Position numbers and translations under genes: made by a program | Shown: positions 28,568-36,707 of the stretch, one piece after another | Layout: each line of letters starts with the position of its first letter | How positions within the stretch are numbered: the first letter of the stretch is position 1 | The notes under the pieces: generated by a model | What the model was told of the DNA's origin: nothing | Databases searched by the model: none | Seen by the model: only the letters and a program-made list of their open reading frames with translations | Source of the DNA: a virus | DNA: 64,000 nucleotides | Reading direction: 5' to 3' (one strand) | IMG/VR virus record: IMGVR_UViG_3300023174_006147 | Span: 1 to 64,000 of that record

Positions 28568-28596
28568 ATCTTAAACCAAATCTGTCTATTTGTCAA
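28568..28596 (-). promoter_or_regulatory. sigma70-type promoter
   Basis: TTGACA, 17 bases, TAAGAT upstream of the glycosyltransferase gene. Confidence 0.7.
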
Positions 28597-29263
28597 GCTT
28601 TTTGTATACTTTTTTGAGTAATCGTCGTAAAATTGGCTGTGTTAAATCACTTCCAAACACATTAAAATATACCCAGAGATTTATGCTTTCTTTAATGGTT
28701 ATTTTTGACGGTTGATTTAATTTTTCTAAAATTATTGCACTGTCATTCAATTCGGTTGCAATATTATGTGCATATGCGTCAATTTCATCTGGATTTGCTA
28801 GATATTCAAATCCTTCATCGGAATAATATTGGCATCGATGATCTATTTCAATAAAATCTCTTGTTCTTGCCTGTTTCATATGAATCAGTTCATGAGCAAG
28901 TGCGTCTGATAAATTATTGACAAATCGTTTATAACAATCTTTGTCAAAAATTATACATGTTTCTCTGGGATGTGTTATCAAAACAATATCTATAGAAATT
29001 TTACATGCTTCATCTTCTTCAGAGTCATAGTATGCGTTTAAATTAACATCTCCTGGATCAACTTCTGGAGATGTGGCACAAAAAACGTTTACACTAAACC
29101 TGTTGGCAATAAATTCACCAATTTCTTTGACAAAATCATCGACCGCAAAAACTCGATTTATTGCCAGATCTTTGATATCATTGAATACGTTATGTATAAT
29201 TTCTCTTGTGGGAATTTTTACACGCTCATCAAATTTTGGTGCACAATTAAATCTAGTCGCCAT
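28586..29263 (-). CDS. zinc metallopeptidase-like protein
   Basis: 225 residues with an HExxH motif (ALAHELIHMKQAR) around residue 120 and a downstream Glu/Asp-rich segment. No signal peptide. Substrate unknown. Confidence 0.7.
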   Translation of the reverse strand: MATRFNCAPKFDERVKIPTREIIHNVFNDIKDLAINRVFAVDDFVKEIGEFIANRFSVNVFCATSPEVDPGDVNLNAYYDSEEDEACKISIDIVLITHPRETCIIFDKDCYKRFVNNLSDALAHELIHMKQARTRDFIEIDHRCQYYSDEGFEYLANPDEIDAYAHNIATELNDSAIILEKLNQPSKITIKESINLWVYFNVFGSDLTQPILRRLLKKVYKKLDK

Positions 29264-29683
29264 TTAAAGTTTCTCTACAGATACATTAGACTTTTTTAAG
29301 AATTGAATTCCGGAGTCGTCTCTATATACCGTTTTATAATAAACGCTTTTGATACCAGATTGAAGAATCAATTTTGCACAATCAAGGCAAGGACTTAGCG
29401 TAATATAAAGATCCGCGTTCTCGCCTGATTCAGTGGATTTTGCTAATTTTGCAATACAGTTGCTTTCTGCGTGAAGTACTTCTGGTCGTGTTAGTAAAGA
29501 ACCATCATCTAATTCAATTTCGCAGTTGTTATCCCATCCACTGGGCATTCCGTTCCACCCAGTTGATATAATTCTACCATTTTTGACAATAATAGATCCT
29601 ACTTTACGCCTACGTGCATGACTTTCTTGTGCAACTCGTTCCGCAATATCAATATACAGAGAGTGCCGAGGTCTGTCGGTCAT
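29264..29683 (-). CDS. cd: dCMP deaminase
   Basis: 139 residues from ATG 29683 (MTDRPRHSLY); the longer frame runs into the tRNA-like gene upstream. Zinc deaminase motifs: HAESNCIAK (catalytic Glu) and SPCLDCAKLI. It makes dUMP for thymidylate synthesis, as in T4. Confidence 0.93.
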   Translation of the reverse strand: MTDRPRHSLYIDIAERVAQESHARRRKVGSIIVKNGRIISTGWNGMPSGWDNNCEIELDDGSLLTRPEVLHAESNCIAKLAKSTESGENADLYITLSPCLDCAKLILQSGIKSVYYKTVYRDDSGIQFLKKSNVSVEKL

Positions 29684-29698
29684 TTTATACCTTTGTAA

Positions 29699-29802
29699 TG
29701 GTGCGGCCGGGAGGGCTTGAACCTCCAAGGACTGTGTCTAAGACGTTGTCCCATCCTCGTCCAGAAGGATCGAGAGCTTTGCCATAATTTGCTCACGGCC
29801 GC
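29699..29802 (-). tRNA. class II tRNA-like gene, anticodon unresolved
   Basis: Acceptor GCGGCCG/CGGCCGC, D stem GAGC/GCTC, T arm GGAGG-TTCAAGC-CCTCC and encoded CCA are all good. Between D and T arms lie about 60 bases: a stem ATCCT/AGGAT with an eight-base loop TCTGGACG, then a second stem GGGAC/GTCCT. If the first stem is the anticodon arm, GGA (Ser) is the best reading, with a 26-base variable arm. An intron is the alternative. Confidence 0.55.
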
Positions 29803-29832
29803 ATATAATATATAATTATACAAAATTTTACT

Positions 29833-30204
29833 TTAATCCGCAACTGATTTTTGACTATCGCCTGGCATTACGCGATAATTGTCTTCGACACTATCTGGAG
29901 TACTTACTTCAATGATTGTTCCTGCTTCGATACAAGTAACTCGGTGTGGAACTAATGGAGGAATGTGTTGTGTATTGCCTTCGATCAGCGTAATTTTTCT
30001 TATACTAGCATCTTTTGTATCAATCATTTCGACTTCAAATACGCCACTTAGTACAAACCAAGTTTCATCTTTTTCACAGTGAAAGTGCATGGAAAATTTT
30101 GAACCTTTATTAAATTCCATCATTTTTCCGCAATACTTGTCGTTAGTTGCCCATATTAATTCATGGCCCCAACCTTTTTTTACAAAACCTTCTAACCGAG
30201 TCAT
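29833..30204 (-). CDS. cupin-fold sugar-phosphate isomerase-like protein
   Basis: 123 residues, cupin motifs FSMHFHCEKDETWFVLSG and HIPPLVPHRV, like the C-terminal domain of type II mannose-6-phosphate isomerase. It overlaps the next gene by four bases and heads a sugar-nucleotide cluster. Confidence 0.8.
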   Translation of the reverse strand: MTRLEGFVKKGWGHELIWATNDKYCGKMMEFNKGSKFSMHFHCEKDETWFVLSGVFEVEMIDTKDASIRKITLIEGNTQHIPPLVPHRVTCIEAGTIIEVSTPDSVEDNYRVMPGDSQKSVAD

Positions 30205-30974
30205 TTTATTTCCTTTAATCTAGGTGCATATACTCCGGGATGTTGTACTGTGAGAGCACTAGCACGATTTGCAAAATCCATGGAGTCTGCTATGCTATTA
30301 GTATTTAAATAGCTGTAAACTATGGCAGCTAAAAATGTATCACCAGCACCGCACACGTCAACTACTTCGGTAGGAGCAGCAGCATAAATCTTTCCTTGGT
30401 ATTCAGAACCACGATCTCCTAGTGTAGTGATAATATTACTACATATACTTGTAGCCGCTGCTCGTTCTTTTTCATTTATTTTAACGTAGCAACCTTCAAA
30501 ATATTCCAAATCTGTTTTTTTAGTGTCAACAAAAATAGGACCGGTGAATGTATCTCGTAAATCTCGTATTGAAGTATACCCTATAAATCCTTTGTTATAA
30601 TCACTGATAACTATGGCATCAAAGTCATGTATATTACTGATTTTAGATTCAATGTATTCAATAGTCACCGGATCACTGGCAACATCATCGTCTAATCTTA
30701 ATAAATGTTGTCCTGACCTACTGTCGATCATTCTAGTTTTTTTACTGGAGTTTCCAGTAATACAAACAACATTGCAATTTAAATTTAATAGATTAATTTC
30801 TACATTACTTGCCATTCCTGGCAAAGTATATTCATGTGTAAATTTAAATACAGGAACAGGTGCTTCTGGACTAATTCTGTCCACAACTCCGTACTTGTAT
30901 ACGTCTAAACACGTATCACCTAGAAGTAATATCCTGAATTTTTTTGGTTGTTGAAAAATGCTTAAGTCGCTCAT
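30201..30974 (-). CDS. hldE1: HldE-type heptose-phosphate kinase domain
   Basis: About 258 residues from the internal ATG (MSDLSIFQQP); a longer frame reaches 31004. PfkB/ribokinase family with DRISPEAPVPV, the hallmark of the HldE kinase domain, and the anion-hole motif GAGDTF. It phosphorylates heptose-7-phosphate at C1. In most bacteria it is fused to the nucleotidyltransferase domain; here it is a separate overlapping gene. Confidence 0.88.
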   Translation of the reverse strand: MSDLSIFQQPKKFRILLLGDTCLDVYKYGVVDRISPEAPVPVFKFTHEYTLPGMASNVEINLLNLNCNVVCITGNSSKKTRMIDSRSGQHLLRLDDDVASDPVTIEYIESKISNIHDFDAIVISDYNKGFIGYTSIRDLRDTFTGPIFVDTKKTDLEYFEGCYVKINEKERAAATSICSNIITTLGDRGSEYQGKIYAAAPTEVVDVCGAGDTFLAAIVYSYLNTNSIADSMDFANRASALTVQHPGVYAPRLKEIK

Positions 30975-31320
30975 AAAAATAAATTTCTTTACAGTATTCT
31001 GCACCTAAAATCATGGTGCCACGATAATCACTGCCTTTGACCATTACGTCTGGATCAAATGCACGAATATTAGCAACGAGTTCTTCGTCACTGTCAAAAG
31101 TATTTACATAGTCAACATACCTTAGTGCCAATAACATGATTTTACGTTCTTCGGCAGTATTGATTGGTCTGCTCGGACCCTTGAGTTCGCTGACTCTTCT
31201 ATCTGAATCAATTAAAACCAATACTCCTGAATTGGGATATGCAGTTTTTGCATGTCGGAGCAATTCAAGATGTCCGACATGCAAAATATCAAAGGTACCG
31301 TTTACTACAACTCTAGTCAT
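30916..31320 (-). CDS. hldE2: HldE-type nucleotidyltransferase domain
   Basis: 134 residues with GTFDILHVGHLELL (HxGH motif) and the ISSTTKI-like end replaced by FSTTKKIQDI. It transfers AMP to heptose-1-phosphate, giving ADP-heptose. The pair suggests that the phage can supply or modify heptose nucleotide during infection, for example for LPS or protein glycosylation. Confidence 0.88.
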   Translation of the reverse strand: MTRVVVNGTFDILHVGHLELLRHAKTAYPNSGVLVLIDSDRRVSELKGPSRPINTAEERKIMLLALRYVDYVNTFDSDEELVANIRAFDPDVMVKGSDYRGTMILGAEYCKEIYFYERLKHFSTTKKIQDITSR

Positions 31321-31810
31321 TGCCTAGTACTAGGCCCTTAAGGATATCTAAGGTTTCTAGCAGGTTGCCTGTGTGCAAGATGCCATTGCCGCCAACTTCA
31401 GTCCATTCGACGATATTGCTGGGCTTGTCGTCGATAAGAATATCGCCCGGCTTACAGTGATCCTTCTTGTTCTTGGCAAACGGGCCAAAGTGAACAGGAA
31501 TATCCGGATAATGCTTCTGTCCCCAGAGCACCTTATCGTAAAACGCCCAATGAACATCGTTGCCCTTGGGAACAGCAGTTAAGAACAACAGTTCATAATT
31601 GCGGGTGTCTCGTAAATACCGACAGTATTCGACCAACGCATCTGCTTCCTTTGTTTTTTCAAGAAGAAAGTAGATGCGAGGATCGCGGATAATGCTGCTC
31701 CAGACTTCATCAGGCCAGCGCCCATCAGGAGCAGGTTGTCCAAGTACCTTGCTGGCGTAGCCGTCAAAATCGGCAACTACACCATCCATGTCCAGAAAAA
31801 TTGTGGTCAT
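31313..31810 (-). CDS. HAD-family phosphatase
   Basis: 165 residues. HAD motif I FLDMDGVVADFD, motif II region LFLTAVP, motif III/IV ILIDDKPSN. It resembles 5'(3')-deoxynucleotidases and the phosphatase half of T4 Pnkp. It directly follows a P-loop kinase gene, so the two together resemble a split polynucleotide kinase-phosphatase. Confidence 0.82.
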   Translation of the reverse strand: MTTIFLDMDGVVADFDGYASKVLGQPAPDGRWPDEVWSSIIRDPRIYFLLEKTKEADALVEYCRYLRDTRNYELLFLTAVPKGNDVHWAFYDKVLWGQKHYPDIPVHFGPFAKNKKDHCKPGDILIDDKPSNIVEWTEVGGNGILHTGNLLETLDILKGLVLGND

Positions 31811-31814
31811 AATT

Positions 31815-32324
31815 TTAATTCCCTTCTAAAACTTCCACGTCTGCAAAAGAATTCACTACCGTAATTTCACGAAATCCTTCATCATGCGTAGGAAACTGAA
31901 ACGATGCAAGCATGGACTGAATCACGTTTCCAGGAATCGTCTTACCCGGACGCGAGTTTAGGCGACGATTCCATTCCGAGCGATCTTCAGGAACATCAAA
32001 CACCACAGCGTTGAAAGTGTATCCATACTTTGCAAGAAAATCAATAAACTTACGACGGCTCTTTCTGCTCATGTTAGTACGATCAATGATAATCGGATCA
32101 CCGTCCTCGGCGGTCATCTTAAGATCATTCCACATGACCTTGTCAGCGAAACCAACAAGTTCTTTGAACCCGTCATCGTAGGTCATGCCATATTCATGAG
32201 CAATATCTTCGATGATTGAATCAGTGGATGCAACATAGGTATTTTCAATCCACGGCAAATTATCGACCCAGGTGCTTTTACCCGAGCAAGGAGCGCCGAC
32301 GAGAATAGTACAAATCTTAGTCAT
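31815..32324 (-). CDS. pnk: polynucleotide-kinase-like P-loop kinase
   Basis: 169 residues. Walker A GAPCSGKSTW, then a STDSII region and IIIDRTNMSRKSRRKFI, as in the 5'-OH kinase domain of T4 Pnkp and related AAA_33 kinases. Likely phosphorylates 5'-OH ends of RNA or DNA. Downstream is the HAD phosphatase; an RNA ligase is at 34317-35192. A sigma70 promoter precedes it. Confidence 0.85.
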   Translation of the reverse strand: MTKICTILVGAPCSGKSTWVDNLPWIENTYVASTDSIIEDIAHEYGMTYDDGFKELVGFADKVMWNDLKMTAEDGDPIIIDRTNMSRKSRRKFIDFLAKYGYTFNAVVFDVPEDRSEWNRRLNSRPGKTIPGNVIQSMLASFQFPTHDEGFREITVVNSFADVEVLEGN

Positions 32325-32353
32325 CTTACATCCTTTCTGTTGGTTGTTAGTGT

Positions 32354-32382
32354 ATTATACACACTTTCTATTGAGAATACAA
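32354..32382 (-). promoter_or_regulatory. sigma70-type promoter
   Basis: TTGTAT, 17 bases, TATAAT upstream of the kinase gene. Confidence 0.65.
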
Positions 32383-32387
32383 ATAAT

Positions 32388-32543
32388 TTATCGAGACTCG
32401 CCTATTTCCTTCATGAGAATTTGCAAGGCAGTTTCTCTGCGCTTTAAGGCAAATTCATAAGTGGGTCCCCAACTGAAGTCTTCTTCATCAGGCCCACACT
32501 CAAGCAGTGAATCGTAGACACGCTGTAGGTCTTCCTTGGTCAT
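32388..32543 (-). CDS. small hypothetical protein
   Basis: 51 residues (starts MTKEDLQRVY), acidic and helical, directly behind the 32546-32719 gene. Below most size cut-offs but with good codon character. Unknown. Confidence 0.6.
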   Translation of the reverse strand: MTKEDLQRVYDSLLECGPDEEDFSWGPTYEFALKRRETALQILMKEIGESR

Positions 32544-32545
32544 TG

Positions 32546-32719
32546 TCAAACTTCTTTTTTGGTGCTAATCACAAAAACTGCCTTATTCTTGACAGGATCA
32601 ACATAGTGATCAATTCCAACGATTTCGGACCCATCCTGCATTGTGAATTCCTTGCCCCAAGCCCATAGAATCTCGTCCAGTGATACAACAGAAGTATGTT
32701 GCTTATATTCAGTCGTCAT
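32546..32719 (-). CDS. small hypothetical protein
   Basis: 57 residues from ATG 32719 (MTTEYKQHTS), overlapping the stop of the upstream zinc-ribbon gene by about ten bases. Beta-rich C terminus. Unknown. Confidence 0.55.
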   Translation of the reverse strand: MTTEYKQHTSVVSLDEILWAWGKEFTMQDGSEIVGIDHYVDPVKNKAVFVISTKKEV

Positions 32720-33002
32720 CTTCGTCCCAATCCCAGCTATTGCTGCCCCATTCTTCCTCCATTTGCTGACGAAACGCCTCTTCACGTTCGCGTTCCTCTG
32801 CGGCCCACTTTTGTCTACACATTTCGTCATAGACTGCGTTAGAACCATTACCCCAATAGTTGCATTCCATGCCACAGTCGGGACAGTATTCACGGCTCAC
32901 AGTTTCGCGAAAGTTTTCGCTCCCACAATTGGGACAAGGATTGTTATGCAGCTTCTTGCCGTTATCTACCCAGCCGTTGTGTTCATTGTAATAACTAGTC
33001 AT
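32709..33002 (-). CDS. zinc-ribbon protein
   Basis: 97 residues with a CPNCGSENF...CPDCGMECN zinc ribbon in the first half and a Glu/Trp-rich helical C terminus (WGSNSWDWDEDDD). Possibly binds transcription or replication machinery; no partner known. Confidence 0.7.
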   Translation of the reverse strand: MTSYYNEHNGWVDNGKKLHNNPCPNCGSENFRETVSREYCPDCGMECNYWGNGSNAVYDEMCRQKWAAEEREREEAFRQQMEEEWGSNSWDWDEDDD

Positions 33003-33156
33003 CTAACCTATCCAAATAATCTTGCCATTCGACTTCTGCCGAACCACCGGCTTGGTATCCGGCATCCCATGCTGCCTTTGCTACTTGAGAATAGCTGTCA
33101 TTTTCCAAATCGGGCTTACTGCCATACTCTTTCTCAAACCAACGTTCAAAAGTCAT
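32995..33156 (-). CDS. small MTF-family protein, copy 1
   Basis: 53 residues (starts MTFERWFEKEY). It belongs to a tandem family of three small genes sharing the pattern MTFxxW...AKxAWxAGY. Overlaps the zinc-ribbon gene by eight bases. Function unknown. Confidence 0.6.
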   Translation of the reverse strand: MTFERWFEKEYGSKPDLENDSYSQVAKAAWDAGYQAGGSAEVEWQDYLDRLDD

Positions 33157-33157
33157 A

Positions 33158-33298
33158 TCAAATATCCTCTACAGTTAGATTTTCACGAGAGGCTTCCCAA
33201 GCAGATTTACAAATCTCATAGCATTGGATCCGATCCTTGGCAGATTCATCGTCATAATCTTGAGGAAACTGTTCGTTGAACCATTGATCAAAGGTCAT
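33158..33298 (-). CDS. small MTF-family protein, copy 2
   Basis: 46 residues (MTFDQWFNEQF...CKSAWEASREN), second copy of the tandem family. It is coupled by ATGA to copy 3. Confidence 0.6.
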   Translation of the reverse strand: MTFDQWFNEQFPQDYDDESAKDRIQCYEICKSAWEASRENLTVEDI

Positions 33299-33498
33299 GT
33301 CTTGTCCCTTTCGTCTTGCCAGATTAGTTGACATTCACGAGCAGGGCAAATGTTCTTTGCGGACTCATACCCTTGATCGTATCCAGTTTCCTATGCTGCA
33401 CGAGCAATGTTGATCCAAAAGCGATATGCGCTGGTAAGACTACTCCGGTCAGCAGGATGACATTTATCCTGAGTTGCGATCCATTCATCAAAAGTCAT
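33295..33498 (-). pseudogene. small MTF-family protein, copy 3, in-frame TAG
   Basis: The frame MTFDEWIATQ...NIARAA is interrupted by TAG at 33391-33393, then continues ETGYDQGYESAK to a TGA at 33295. In copies 1 and 2 a Trp stands at the TAG position (KAAWDAGY, KSAWEASR), so one TGG to TAG change explains it. No CTA-anticodon tRNA was found here. Probably a recent nonsense mutation; readthrough is possible. Confidence 0.6.
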
Positions 33499-33534
33499 TG
33501 TTCGTCCTTAAAGTTAGAGGAGAATAATTTTCTG

Positions 33535-33542
33535 TATAAATA
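33535..33542 (+). promoter_or_regulatory. late promoter TATAAATA
   Basis: Plus-strand perfect late box upstream of the GIY-YIG gene at 33636; it overlaps the minus-strand sigma70 promoter at 33543-33570. Confidence 0.5.
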
Positions 33543-33570
33543 AGTATAGCATAAAACAAGATGCAGTCAA
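33543..33570 (-). promoter_or_regulatory. sigma70-type promoter
   Basis: TTGACT, 16 bases, TATACT driving the minus-strand small-gene cluster from 33498. Confidence 0.7.
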
Positions 33571-33635
33571 GAAAAAAGTCCTTCGCGGTTCGGCAAAACC
33601 CAAGGACACTAACAGTTGTAAAGGAACTATCAGCA

Positions 33636-34334
33636 ATGTATTTATTCATATATAAAACAACCCATAAAAATGGCAAATATTATATTGGTCGTCATGAAAC
33701 TGAAAATTTAAATGACGGATATTTAGGTTCTGGAAATTGGATTAAAAATATAAAAGATAAATCTACACTTTCTAGAGAAATCATAGCAGAAGCATCAACA
33801 TTTGATGAGTTGTGTAAACTAGAAGAGTATTTCATTTCTCAACACTATGACGATCCAAACTGCATGAATTATAAAAGAGGAAGTATAGGCTGGACGTCTA
33901 AAGACGCGAGAGAGCAATTAGAAAAAGGAATACATCCTTTTTCTAAAGGAAGAAATCCAGGACCCGCAGCAACTAGTCGAAGAATGAAAAATGGGTCTCA
34001 TAATTTTATTGGTGAATCTAATCCGGTGCATAAACAATTAGAAAAAGGAATACATCCTTTTGTAGGAGGCGAATTTCAGAGATCAAGAGTTGCTGATGGC
34101 ACACATAATTTCTTAGGTGAAAATAATCCTAATTACGAAAGACTGATTAATGGAACACATAATTTCTTGGGCGAAAAGAATCCCGGCGGCGAGGCCAGCA
34201 GACGAAGAGTTGCCGATGGCACACATAATTTTCAAAAAATGTGGACTTGTCCACATTGTGGGAAAACCGGCCAAGGGACAAGTAATTTTGCCCGTTGGCA
34301 CGGCGATAATTGTAAATTAATTATTAAGAAATGA
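33636..34334 (+). CDS. GIY-YIG homing endonuclease
   Basis: 232 residues from ATG 33636. The N-terminal GIY-YIG-type domain reads YLFIYKTTHKNGKYYIGRH, and the C-terminal half has repeated NUMOD3-like DNA-binding units (GTHNFLGExNP, four variants) ending in a CPHCG zinc motif. It runs against its neighbours and overlaps the end of the RNA ligase gene by 18 bases, as expected of a recently inserted free-standing homing gene. Confidence 0.88.
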   Translation: MYLFIYKTTHKNGKYYIGRHETENLNDGYLGSGNWIKNIKDKSTLSREIIAEASTFDELCKLEEYFISQHYDDPNCMNYKRGSIGWTSKDAREQLEKGIHPFSKGRNPGPAATSRRMKNGSHNFIGESNPVHKQLEKGIHPFVGGEFQRSRVADGTHNFLGENNPNYERLINGTHNFLGEKNPGGEASRRRVADGTHNFQKMWTCPHCGKTGQGTSNFARWHGDNCKLIIKK

Positions 34335-35192
34335 CCGAATATATTCCAATCTGGATTGTTCGTCCATTTCGTTAAACTGGTCCTTTATCTCGGACAGATG
34401 AGTAACAAGTGGATAAAATTCTTCATTTACTAAAGTTTTGTTTAGATTCATGATATCTTTTTTCCTTGACAATGCCTTCTTAACCAAATAATACGGCGAC
34501 TTGATCTTGAATGCATCACCTGATTCAGTGTATGCAACGAATCCTTCGTGGCGGACGGTCTTCACAGCCTTACGCAGGTCACCTACTGTAGTACGGAAAC
34601 CTTCTACCGGCAAGCAGCCGAACTGAATACCAAATACCGCAAGAGCATGAGAATCAACCTTTACAGGACTATCCCATTCCTTCAAACGGTAACCGATCAA
34701 GTACATGCCTTCCTCTTCAGGAATGATGTGCGGATCATTACGATGCACACATTCAAACATAAAAGTCAGGCGCGGATTTGCACGACAAATCTCACGATAT
34801 GCGCCCACGTCAATAAGCTCACGAGCCATTGCACAGAAGTCGCTGTCCAGGCTACCGGTAGTGCTCACAAGGATATCTCCATCGTGCCAGGTAACCGAAA
34901 CCATGAAGCCGTTGATCTTGCGATAAGCATCAACAACAGTATCGTCACTGAGCTTAGGAGCCTGCTTCTCAATACCGTAGTTGTACACTTTCGTAAATGG
35001 CCGCGAAATGAGGTTGAAGTCCTTGTCAATCACAGTGCCGCGACATTCCTCAAGGAAACGATTCCACAAATTTTTATAAAATACGGTTTTGGAATACTTG
35101 AGCACAAACAAGCCTGGATAGTTCACACTTTCGCGCATCTTAACCAGCTTGGGATTCTTTTCAACCCAATTCTTAAGTTCGATCTTGTTCAT
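34317..35192 (-). CDS. rnlA: RNA ligase (T4 Rnl1-like)
   Basis: 291 residues. Nucleotidyltransferase motif I is YRKINGFMVS with the adenylated Lys; motif IV is HEGFVAYT and motif V DAFKIKSPYY. It seals 5'-phosphate to 3'-OH RNA ends. With the split kinase/phosphatase at 31313-32324 it completes a T4-style tRNA repair set and could join the permuted or split tRNAs of this window. Confidence 0.92.
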   Translation of the reverse strand: MNKIELKNWVEKNPKLVKMRESVNYPGLFVLKYSKTVFYKNLWNRFLEECRGTVIDKDFNLISRPFTKVYNYGIEKQAPKLSDDTVVDAYRKINGFMVSVTWHDGDILVSTTGSLDSDFCAMARELIDVGAYREICRANPRLTFMFECVHRNDPHIIPEEEGMYLIGYRLKEWDSPVKVDSHALAVFGIQFGCLPVEGFRTTVGDLRKAVKTVRHEGFVAYTESGDAFKIKSPYYLVKKALSRKKDIMNLNKTLVNEEFYPLVTHLSEIKDQFNEMDEQSRLEYIRSFLNN

Positions 35193-35225
35193 GTCTGTGT
35201 CCTTGTGTGTTTAACTTACTTGCAC

Positions 35226-35254
35226 AGTATACTGATTTTACCAGAGGGCGTCAA
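35226..35254 (-). promoter_or_regulatory. sigma70-type promoter for rnlA
   Basis: TTGACG, 17 bases, TATACT upstream of the RNA ligase gene. Confidence 0.8.
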
Positions 35255-35262
35255 GCTATGTT

Positions 35263-35457
35263 TTAATTAAACCATCCCATCCAATCGCAGAACAAAAATA
35301 CAGGAAAGACAGGTACCCACCAAAACATGATGATCATGAAATCAGTAGCTCGTTCATCACCTGGTGCCTCATACGACTCAGACCATTCAAGATAATCTTG
35401 ATAGTCTGCTTCCCATTCTTTCTGTATCGCTATCCACCTTTCCTTATAATCATCCAT
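35263..35457 (-). CDS. small membrane protein
   Basis: 64 residues from ATG 35457 (MDDYKERW), with an acidic soluble N terminus and one Trp/Phe-rich C-terminal membrane helix (FMIIMFWWVPVFPVFLF). Unknown. Confidence 0.6.
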   Translation of the reverse strand: MDDYKERWIAIQKEWEADYQDYLEWSESYEAPGDERATDFMIIMFWWVPVFPVFLFCDWMGWFN

Positions 35458-35467
35458 TGCGGATCCT

Positions 35468-35866
35468 TTAGTTGTTCTTGGGGAAAATAATGTGACAAGG
35501 TTTGCTTTTTTTAACAGCATAATCATTGGTATACCAGGTGCCGCCTTGACTCTGGTGACTGTCCTGATAGGGTACAACAAGCAGCACATCAGTCTCGTCT
35601 ACAATGTTGCGATTTCTAGCAAAATAGGACTTAGGTTCACGAATCTCATCTGACTTGTGATAAGCACGAAGCTCATCTTTAACAGGAGGATGACACACTG
35701 TACGCCAGCCCAACTTTTCAGCAATCTTAGCTGCCTCAACATCAACACCGACGCAATCCCCGTGATGGAATTCGCCGGTGCCGAGTTCGGTTAAGAGTTC
35801 AGTAAACTCTTGTTTTTGACGCTTGTTCATTCCTGAACGTGTGCCAGTTACGCCGACTTTGACCAT
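35468..35866 (-). CDS. SLOG/Rossmann nucleotide-binding protein
   Basis: 132 residues with the pattern VGVTGTRSG, HHGDCVGVDVEAAK, NRNIVDETDVLLVVP and GGTWYTNDYA, typical of SLOG/DprA-like folds that bind nucleotide ligands. Members act in NAD or cyclic-nucleotide signalling and defence; the exact ligand cannot be told. Confidence 0.78.
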   Translation of the reverse strand: MVKVGVTGTRSGMNKRQKQEFTELLTELGTGEFHHGDCVGVDVEAAKIAEKLGWRTVCHPPVKDELRAYHKSDEIREPKSYFARNRNIVDETDVLLVVPYQDSHQSQGGTWYTNDYAVKKSKPCHIIFPKNN

Positions 35867-36408
35867 TAGTGATGTCCCTTAATCGCACCCTTGGCAGCAT
35901 CGGCACAGATGTCGTCCAGCAGTGTAACAACATTGCCAGTAGCATCCATGCCCACATCCCGGGCACGATATGCTTCTAAGCCGCTAACACCACCATGAAC
36001 GTGTCCGAACAGGTGGATAGCACCGTGATGCATACGATCCCACTCGGCGATTGGGTAATGAAACATGATCACAGGCTTCTTGTCGTAGCGCACGGTGTCC
36101 AAGTAAACATGAACTTCTTTAAAGCAACGACGGAATACAGGATCCTTGAGCAGCTTCCGATCGTGATTGCCTTCAATCAGGATCTTATCACCATTCAGCT
36201 GATTCAAGATTGCCACAGCTTTGTTTGAAGGCAGGAACGCAAAGTCGCCCAGGATGTAGACAGTGTCCTCTGGAGCAACCTTGGCATTCCACTCGCGAAT
36301 CATGCTCTGATTCATATCTTCAACGTCCTTGTACTTTCGAGTCTCAGGACAAAATTTCATGATGTTAGTGTGACCAAAGTGCAGATCACTTGATACCCAA
36401 GTTTTCAT
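35866..36408 (-). CDS. calcineurin-like metallophosphoesterase
   Basis: 180 residues with all signature motifs: SDLHFGHTN, ILGDFAF, EGNHDRKLL, FHYPIAEW and FGHVHGG. Probably a small phage phosphoesterase acting on nucleotides or RNA ends (2',3'-cyclic phosphate is one possibility, relevant to the RNA repair genes nearby). Confidence 0.9.
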   Translation of the reverse strand: MKTWVSSDLHFGHTNIMKFCPETRKYKDVEDMNQSMIREWNAKVAPEDTVYILGDFAFLPSNKAVAILNQLNGDKILIEGNHDRKLLKDPVFRRCFKEVHVYLDTVRYDKKPVIMFHYPIAEWDRMHHGAIHLFGHVHGGVSGLEAYRARDVGMDATGNVVTLLDDICADAAKGAIKGHH

Positions 36409-36419
36409 TATCTAATTCC

Positions 36420-36641
36420 TTAATCTACGATCTTGCAGTAGCGAACCTGAAAGCCGAATGCATCCTTACGCATTTTGCCAAACTTTGATTCGTGCCACAC
36501 ATAATCTTCGTTAATTTCTACGATAGTAACTTCGTAGTCGCTACCATCCGCTGGCGCCCAACGCTGACCAACCTTAACCTCACTAGCAGGAAAAATGTGT
36601 CCGCATACGAGCTTTCGTTCATTTACAACTTCAATACGCAT
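36420..36641 (-). CDS. small beta-barrel hypothetical protein
   Basis: 73 residues, SH3-like spacing (VKVGQRWAPADGSDYEVTIVEI). A perfect promoter lies upstream. Unknown. Confidence 0.65.
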   Translation of the reverse strand: MRIEVVNERKLVCGHIFPASEVKVGQRWAPADGSDYEVTIVEINEDYVWHESKFGKMRKDAFGFQVRYCKIVD

Positions 36642-36671
36642 AACAATCTCCTGTGCGTTGTTTACTTACAT

Positions 36672-36700
36672 ATTATATTAGGTTTAAACACACCAGTCAA
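36672..36700 (-). promoter_or_regulatory. sigma70-type promoter
   Basis: TTGACT, 17 bases, TATAAT between the terminator at 36708 and the ATG at 36641. Confidence 0.85.
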
Positions 36701-36707
36701 CAAAAAA

